Of a stretch of 62,767 nucleotides of DNA, positions 58,681 through 62,767 are shown piece after piece. The notes under the pieces were generated by a model that worked only from the letters and a program-made list of their open reading frames with translations, was not told where the DNA came from and ran no database searches. The first letter of the stretch is position 1. Every line of letters begins with the position of its first letter. The translations under genes and the position numbers were made by a program. The stretch comes from Pseudomonas sp. SID14000 (GTDB lineage: Bacteria; Pseudomonadota; Gammaproteobacteria; Pseudomonadales; Pseudomonadaceae): positions 1-62,767 of the forward strand of contig NZ_NFZQ01000020.1 in assembly GCF_002165135.1 (NCBI RefSeq), read 5' to 3'.

Positions 58681-59940
58681 CTACGCGTAATAATCGACCG
58701 CACTGTCGCCAACAACCACCTGCTGCTCCACAGGCCGGGCACTATCGACCGCCTCGGCCGCACCCTGTTCGGCCCGGCGCGCCGCAACCCCGGACAGATT
58801 GCTGTCCTGCGCCTGCCCCTGCTGCTGTTGCTGCCCGCGCGACTGATCGGCCACGTTGACATCCGGCTGCGCCAACCCCTGCTGGGCGAACAGTTCGCGC
58901 AAGCGGTGCACCTGGCTGTCGAGGGCATCACGCACGCCGGCATGGCCACTGATGAAGGTGACCTGGGTCGACTGGTCCGTCGCAACATTGACGCGAATGT
59001 CCAGGCGCCCCAGTTCTGCAGGCTCCAGCTGGATATCCGCCGACTTGAGGTTCTGGCTGGACAGGTACATGACCCGGTTGACCAAGCCCTCTGCCCAGGC
59101 GTTCTGGTTCATCGGCAGCGGTTGGTGCAATGGGTTGGCATTTGCCGGCACGGCACTGGCGGTCTTGGCCGTGGCGGCCTGGGTCAGGTTGGCCAAGCGG
59201 TTGGCGAAATCATCGACGCGCGTATCGCTGCTGGCGCTCTTGGTGTCCTTCAGGCCATCTTCGAGCAAGGCACCGAAGGCCTTGTCGCCAGGCTCGCCCG
59301 CTTCACCCTCAGTACTCTCGACCAGACTCGCCAAGGTATTGACGCCCCCCTGCCCCTCCTCACCCTGAGCTTGCGCAGGGTCCAGGGCATGTGCCGAGGT
59401 CACCCCCTTGGCCTGTGCACTATGCTCCAGCGCCAGGCGCAAGGTAGGCAGGCCGGCCAAAGGGTCGGCTTCAGGATCGAAGGCTTCCTCGGTGGCCGGC
59501 TCCTCGGGCAGTGCGGCGGTGACCTGCGCGGTGGCGGCCTGCAACACCGGCGCCACCGCCTCGGCCTGTGCCTGGATCAGTTGTGCGCCAGGCTGGGCGT
59601 CGGTGACCTGGCCGGCCACCAGGCTGGCATCGCGCAAGCCGGTGTCGACCGGGGCCCGGTCGTCGGCTGGCAATTGTTTGCCGTCATCGGCAACCGCGGA
59701 TTTGTCGGCAGGGTCTTTCTTGCCGCTCTGTGCCGCCTCGGGCTTGTCCTTGGGCTTGGCCTGGGCGGCCTTGTCGTCCTGCCCGGCGGCCTTGTCGCGA
59801 CCCTGCCTGGCCATCACCTGACCGAAGCCGTCGCCCTTGTCGCCCGGCGCTTGCAGCGGCTTGTCGGCCTGTGCGTTGGCCGAACGCGAGGTGTTGGCAA
59901 TGGCGTTGGCTTGCATCAATGGGTTGGGTGCGACAGGCAT
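58681..59940 (-). CDS. fliK: Flagellar hook-length control protein FliK
   Basis: A 419-residue hook ruler/switch protein. The long N-terminal part is low-complexity and rich in Ala, Gln, Asp and Lys, as in other FliK rulers. The C-terminal Flg_hook domain (about 275-365) contains QNAWAEGLVNRVMYLSSQNLKSADIQLEPAELGRLDIRV and HAGVRDALDSQVHRLRELF. It stops hook growth by acting on FlhB. It follows hptB after 72 bases. Confidence 0.92.
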   Translation of the reverse strand: MPVAPNPLMQANAIANTSRSANAQADKPLQAPGDKGDGFGQVMARQGRDKAAGQDDKAAQAKPKDKPEAAQSGKKDPADKSAVADDGKQLPADDRAPVDTGLRDASLVAGQVTDAQPGAQLIQAQAEAVAPVLQAATAQVTAALPEEPATEEAFDPEADPLAGLPTLRLALEHSAQAKGVTSAHALDPAQAQGEEGQGGVNTLASLVESTEGEAGEPGDKAFGALLEDGLKDTKSASSDTRVDDFANRLANLTQAATAKTASAVPANANPLHQPLPMNQNAWAEGLVNRVMYLSSQNLKSADIQLEPAELGRLDIRVNVATDQSTQVTFISGHAGVRDALDSQVHRLRELFAQQGLAQPDVNVADQSRGQQQQQGQAQDSNLSGVAARRAEQGAAEAVDSARPVEQQVVVGDSAVDYYA

Positions 59941-60012
59941 CGAGCGGTCTCCGCGCCAGAAACGAAAAAATCATCCAGCCAGAGACAGGCAAGACTCGCG
60001 CCAAGTCGCGTA

Positions 60013-60360
60013 TCAGCCCGCCGAAATGCGATGCTGCTCACCCCGGTAGAAGCGCTGCACCTCGAGGAATTCCAGGTCGATACGGTTGATCAGGTCCTCG
60101 ATGCCATACAGCGGGGGCCGCCGCGCGCGCTCCTCCAGCTGCTGGCACAGGCTGGCCAACGCCACCGCCCCCATGTTGCTGCTGCTACCCTTGAAACTGT
60201 GGGCCGCGGAACCGAGCTCTTCGGCACTTTTGGCCGCGTGTAACTGGCCCAGACGCCGTTCGGAGTCGTCGAGAAAAGTCTGCACCAACTGCAGGTAGCC
60301 ATCTTCCATGACCTCACGCAGGTCACTGAGTACCTTGTGGTCAATATGCATGTCTGTCAC
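60013..60360 (-). CDS. hptB: Histidine phosphotransfer protein HptB
   Basis: A 115-residue single Hpt domain with the phospho-accepting His54 in AAHSFKGSSSNMGA. In P. aeruginosa HptB passes phosphate from hybrid kinases to HsbR, controlling swarming and biofilm formation. The GTG at 60360 has AAGGAG seven bases upstream; an ATG at 60351 is the alternative. It directly follows hsbR by 44 bases, matching the known trio. Confidence 0.9.
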   Translation of the reverse strand: MTDMHIDHKVLSDLREVMEDGYLQLVQTFLDDSERRLGQLHAAKSAEELGSAAHSFKGSSSNMGAVALASLCQQLEERARRPPLYGIEDLINRIDLEFLEVQRFYRGEQHRISAG

Positions 60361-60404
60361 TTGTTCGCTCCTTGATCAAGATTATGCCCGAGCCAGTCTG
60401 TGGC

Positions 60405-62096
60405 TCACCAGACGAACTCCACATGCGCGCAGCGCCCACCCTCACTCCAGCGCGCGCCGCTGGCCAGCCGCCGCACCAGATTCAGGCCTCGCCCACTCAG
60501 CCCTTGCTCCAGCGAGGGCCGCGACAGCACCCGCTGCACATCAAACCCGGCACCGCTATCACGAACCTCGATCATCAGACGCCCGCCGTCAGCGTAGGGT
60601 TCAACCTTGAAATCTATACGTACGTATCCGTCGGTCAGCACCCCCAGGCGCCGGGCGCGCTCCTGATAATAGTCGGCAAAGCCCTGCACATCGCGCTTGA
60701 GCTGCGAGTCCAGGCCCAGCACGCCATGTTCCAGGGCATTGGAATACAGCTCGCTGAGCACACTGTGCAGGTTGCCGGTACGCGCACGCAGGCCGTGAAT
60801 CTCTTGCAAAAACTGCACCAGGTACGGTATCGGGTTGAAGCGTTTCAGGCTCTCGCCACGCACCTCGAACCCCAGTGACCAGTCCAGCGGGCTGGAACGG
60901 CCGCTATCAGAGTAGATCATCGGCGTCGGCACCCGCTCCTCGGCACTGAACATCCGAATGTCGCACAGGCTGATGTCATCGCGCGGCCGCCCGCCAAAGC
61001 GCTCCAGGGCCTGCATCACTTCGTCGAACAGCTGCGCCGGATCACGATTGTCGGCCAGCACCTTGCGCAGGCGTTGTACACCGAACAGGCGCTCCTGGTC
61101 GTTGGCGGTGTCGAGCACACCGTCCGATAGCAGCAGTACACGCTCGCCCGGCGCCAACGGCAATACCTCGGTGCTGTCATCGAAACGCTCGGCGCCCAGA
61201 ATACCCAGCGGCAGGTGCCGCGAACTCAACGCCGACAGCACCTGGCCATCCACTGCCAGACGATAGCCATCAGGCATGCCACCATTCCACACTTCCACCG
61301 AACCGCGCTGCATGCTGAGGTTGAGCAGCAGTGCACAACAGAACATGTCCACTGGCAGGATGCGCTTGAGCTTGGCGTTCATCTCGCGCAGGATCTGCGC
61401 CATGCCGTAGCCCTTGGCGGTCATGCCATAGAACACTTCGGCCAGCGGCATGGCCCCTACGGCCGCCGGCAGGCCGTGGCCGGTGAAATCGCCGAGCAGC
61501 ACACGCATGTCGCCGGACGGGGTGAATGCGGCCAGCATCAGGTCGCCATTGAACAGCGCATAGGGCGATTGCAGGTAGCGGATGTTCGGCGCGGCCAGGC
61601 AGCCGGAGTGGGCCACCTTGTCGAACACCGCCTTGGCCACTCGTTGCTCGTTGAGCAAGTGATGGTGGTGCCTGGCAATCTGGTCGCGCTGCTCCAGCAC
61701 GGTGGCTTGCAACCGGCGCAGGCGGTCCATGGCGCGGATCTTGGCGCCGAGGATCACCGCACTGTAGGGCTTTGCCATGAAGTCGTCGCCACCAGCCTCC
61801 AGACAGCGCACCAAGCCCTCCTCCTGGTTCAGCGAGGTGAGGAAAATGATCGGCACCAACGCCTCGCCGGCCAGGGCCTTGATCTGCCGCGCCGCCTCGA
61901 AGCCGTCCATCACCGGCATCAACGCATCCAGCAACACCAGTTGCGGGCGCCGCTCGACGAACAGCGCCACCGCCTGCTCGCCGTTTTCCGCAGTGAATAC
62001 CTGATGGCCCTGGCGGCGCACGATCTGCGCCAGCAGCAGACGGTCGGCGGCACCGTCCTCGGCGACCAGCACGGTCAACGCTTGTTCGGCCGACAT
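60405..62096 (-). CDS. hsbR: Response regulator HsbR (receiver, PP2C phosphatase, HATPase kinase)
   Basis: A 564-residue three-domain switch protein. The receiver domain (1-125) has phospho-acceptor Asp57 in LVLLDALMP. A SpoIIE/PP2C-type phosphatase follows (about 165-390; VLLGDFTGHGLPAAVGA, LLLSDGVLD). A C-terminal RsbW-like HATPase domain (about 430-560; LSELYSNALEHGVLG, RDSGAGFD, SGRGLNLVRRL) ends it. It dephosphorylates or phosphorylates HsbA depending on HptB input. Start: the ATG at 62096; a TTG at 62108 overlapping the hsbA stop is the alternative. Confidence 0.92.
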   Translation of the reverse strand: MSAEQALTVLVAEDGAADRLLLAQIVRRQGHQVFTAENGEQAVALFVERRPQLVLLDALMPVMDGFEAARQIKALAGEALVPIIFLTSLNQEEGLVRCLEAGGDDFMAKPYSAVILGAKIRAMDRLRRLQATVLEQRDQIARHHHHLLNEQRVAKAVFDKVAHSGCLAAPNIRYLQSPYALFNGDLMLAAFTPSGDMRVLLGDFTGHGLPAAVGAMPLAEVFYGMTAKGYGMAQILREMNAKLKRILPVDMFCCALLLNLSMQRGSVEVWNGGMPDGYRLAVDGQVLSALSSRHLPLGILGAERFDDSTEVLPLAPGERVLLLSDGVLDTANDQERLFGVQRLRKVLADNRDPAQLFDEVMQALERFGGRPRDDISLCDIRMFSAEERVPTPMIYSDSGRSSPLDWSLGFEVRGESLKRFNPIPYLVQFLQEIHGLRARTGNLHSVLSELYSNALEHGVLGLDSQLKRDVQGFADYYQERARRLGVLTDGYVRIDFKVEPYADGGRLMIEVRDSGAGFDVQRVLSRPSLEQGLSGRGLNLVRRLASGARWSEGGRCAHVEFVW

Positions 62097-62104
62097 GTCG
62101 GCGC

Positions 62105-62410
62105 TCAACTGATATCGAAGAGTTTTTCGAAATTGGAGATGGCGAGGATCTTGCGGACATCGGAACTGGCATGTACCACGCGCACATCCGACTCATCGCC
62201 GCCAGCGTGATCGCGCAGCAACAGCAGCATGCCGAGCGCGGAGCTGTCGAGGTAAGTGGTGTCCTTCAGGTCGACGACCACTGAATCGGGCCGGCTGGGC
62301 TGACGTTCGTAGGCGTCACGAAATTCCTGGTGCTTGCCGAAATCGAAGCGCCCCTTGATCTTTATCGTCAGCTTTTTCCCGTCCTGCGAAAAATCAGTCT
62401 CGACAGCCAT
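62105..62410 (-). CDS. hsbA: Anti-anti-sigma factor HsbA
   Basis: A 101-residue STAS-domain protein with the phosphorylatable serine pair in TTYLDSSALGMLLLL (Ser56/57). In P. aeruginosa unphosphorylated HsbA binds FlgM and the phosphorylated form a diguanylate cyclase, so it links motility with biofilm. It begins the hsbA-hsbR-hptB group, downstream of a repeat-filled gap after fliJ. Confidence 0.92.
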   Translation of the reverse strand: MAVETDFSQDGKKLTIKIKGRFDFGKHQEFRDAYERQPSRPDSVVVDLKDTTYLDSSALGMLLLLRDHAGGDESDVRVVHASSDVRKILAISNFEKLFDIS

Positions 62411-62513
62411 GCTAGCGATTCCTTCGATGATGGCGGATGCAACTCTTTAAAGGTGTAGCAGGCGGTAATAGGGGTGGCAAGTGTTCGTCATAGGCTTTGC
62501 AGCGCCTGCAAGG

Positions 62514-62697
62514 TCGAGCGCCGCCCGCGCGGCGCTTCGCGGGTGTTCGCCTTGAAGCTTTCTGCGCCTGTGAAATCGAGCGCCGCCCGCGCGGCACTTC
62601 GCGGGTGTTCGCCTTGAAGCTTTCTGCGCCTGTGAAATCGAGCGCCGCGCGGGCGGTGCTCGATCTCACTGGCGCAGAAAGTGCCAAGGCGAATACC
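62514..62697. repeat. 62-base tandem repeats related to the MITE ends
   Basis: Two head-to-tail 62-base units start at 62514 and 62576, and a third, inverted and diverged copy starts at 62638. Each unit holds GAGCGCCGCCCGCGCGGCGC and CTTTCTGCGCCTGTGAAATC, as beside element copy B. They fill most of the gap between hsbA and fliJ. No gene is supported in 62411-62703. Confidence 0.8.
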
Positions 62698-62703
62698 TGA
62701 AAC

Positions 62704-62767
62704 CTATAGATGATTCTGCCGCGGCAGGCGCTGCGACAGCTCGTCGAGCAGCCGCTGCTCGCGCTTG
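62704..62767 (-). CDS. fliJ: C-terminal end of FliJ (partial at window edge)
   Basis: The last 20 complete codons of a minus-strand gene, reading KREQRLLDELSQRLPRQNHL and then TAG. The charged, helical pattern fits the C-terminus of FliJ, and fliJ is the expected gene before hsbA in P. putida. The call rests mainly on position, since the rest of the gene lies outside the window. Confidence 0.55.
   Translation of the reverse strand, partial: KREQRLLDELSQRLPRQNHL

Noticed and set aside
62514..62697. CRISPR-like array from regularly repeated units
   Set aside because: The 62-base units are contiguous with no unique spacers, and no cas genes are present.

Overview
The window is chromosomal DNA from a fluorescent pseudomonad of the Pseudomonas putida group. 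It is GC-rich. Nearly every operon boundary carries paired inverted REP elements of the P. putida type (core GGGAGCGGGTTTACCCGCG). The gene order gcl-hyi-glxR-ttuD-pykF, ccmA-I, cheYZAB-motCD-parC-parP-cheW and flhAF-fleN-fliA also matches this group. I see no rRNA, tRNA, CRISPR array or intact insertion sequence.

Left part (1-22 kb), metabolism and transport: a DUF808 membrane protein and a TetR-family regulator, then a divergent GlcG/HbpS-like gene and the glyoxylate operon. That operon takes glyoxylate through tartronate semialdehyde and glycerate to phosphoglycerate, and ends with pyruvate kinase. Next come a urea transporter, a voltage-gated-type potassium channel with a zinc ribbon, a sulfate-binding protein, an rRNA-type methyltransferase, a DMT exporter with a divergent Lrp/AsnC regulator, an NCS1 transporter with a hydantoin/allantoin racemase-like enzyme, a histidine phosphatase, an FKBP, a GFA-family protein, a PhzF-like isomerase and a 2-hydroxyacid dehydrogenase. 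Identical TTGTATACAA palindromes precede gcl (two copies) and the NCS1 gene (one copy), which suggests one GntR-type regulon. A fourth copy touches the start of a FliK-like gene.

Middle (22-29.5 kb): a lipoprotein and the complete cytochrome c maturation operon ccmABCDEFGHI, on the minus strand with 4-8 base overlaps at most junctions.

Insert (29.5-38.3 kb): a second FliK-like gene and an fhlB-like gene behind a good FliA-type promoter; a scar holding the C-terminal halves of an AraC-type regulator and a dienelactone hydrolase; and two translationally coupled paralogous genes of about 920 and 950 codons. Both proteins combine a Pseudomonas dermonecrotic-toxin-type region, a central hydrophobic segment and a C-terminal TcdA/TcdB-like glycosyltransferase domain with an intact D-x-D-D motif. 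This tandem toxin pair inside the flagellar-chemotaxis cluster is the most unusual content of the window.

Right part (38.3-62.8 kb): the minus-strand motility cluster. In transcription order it contains fliJ (tail only), hsbA, hsbR, hptB, fliK, fliLMNOPQR, flhB, flhA, flhF, fleN, fliA, cheY, cheZ, cheA, cheB, motC, motD, parC, parP, cheW and a DUF2802 gene. Sigma54-type promoters are readable upstream of fliL and flhA. A 256-base element with 65-base terminal inverted repeats occurs twice (before the 2-hydroxyacid dehydrogenase gene and between flhB and flhA), and 62-base tandem repeats related to its ends lie between fliJ and hsbA.
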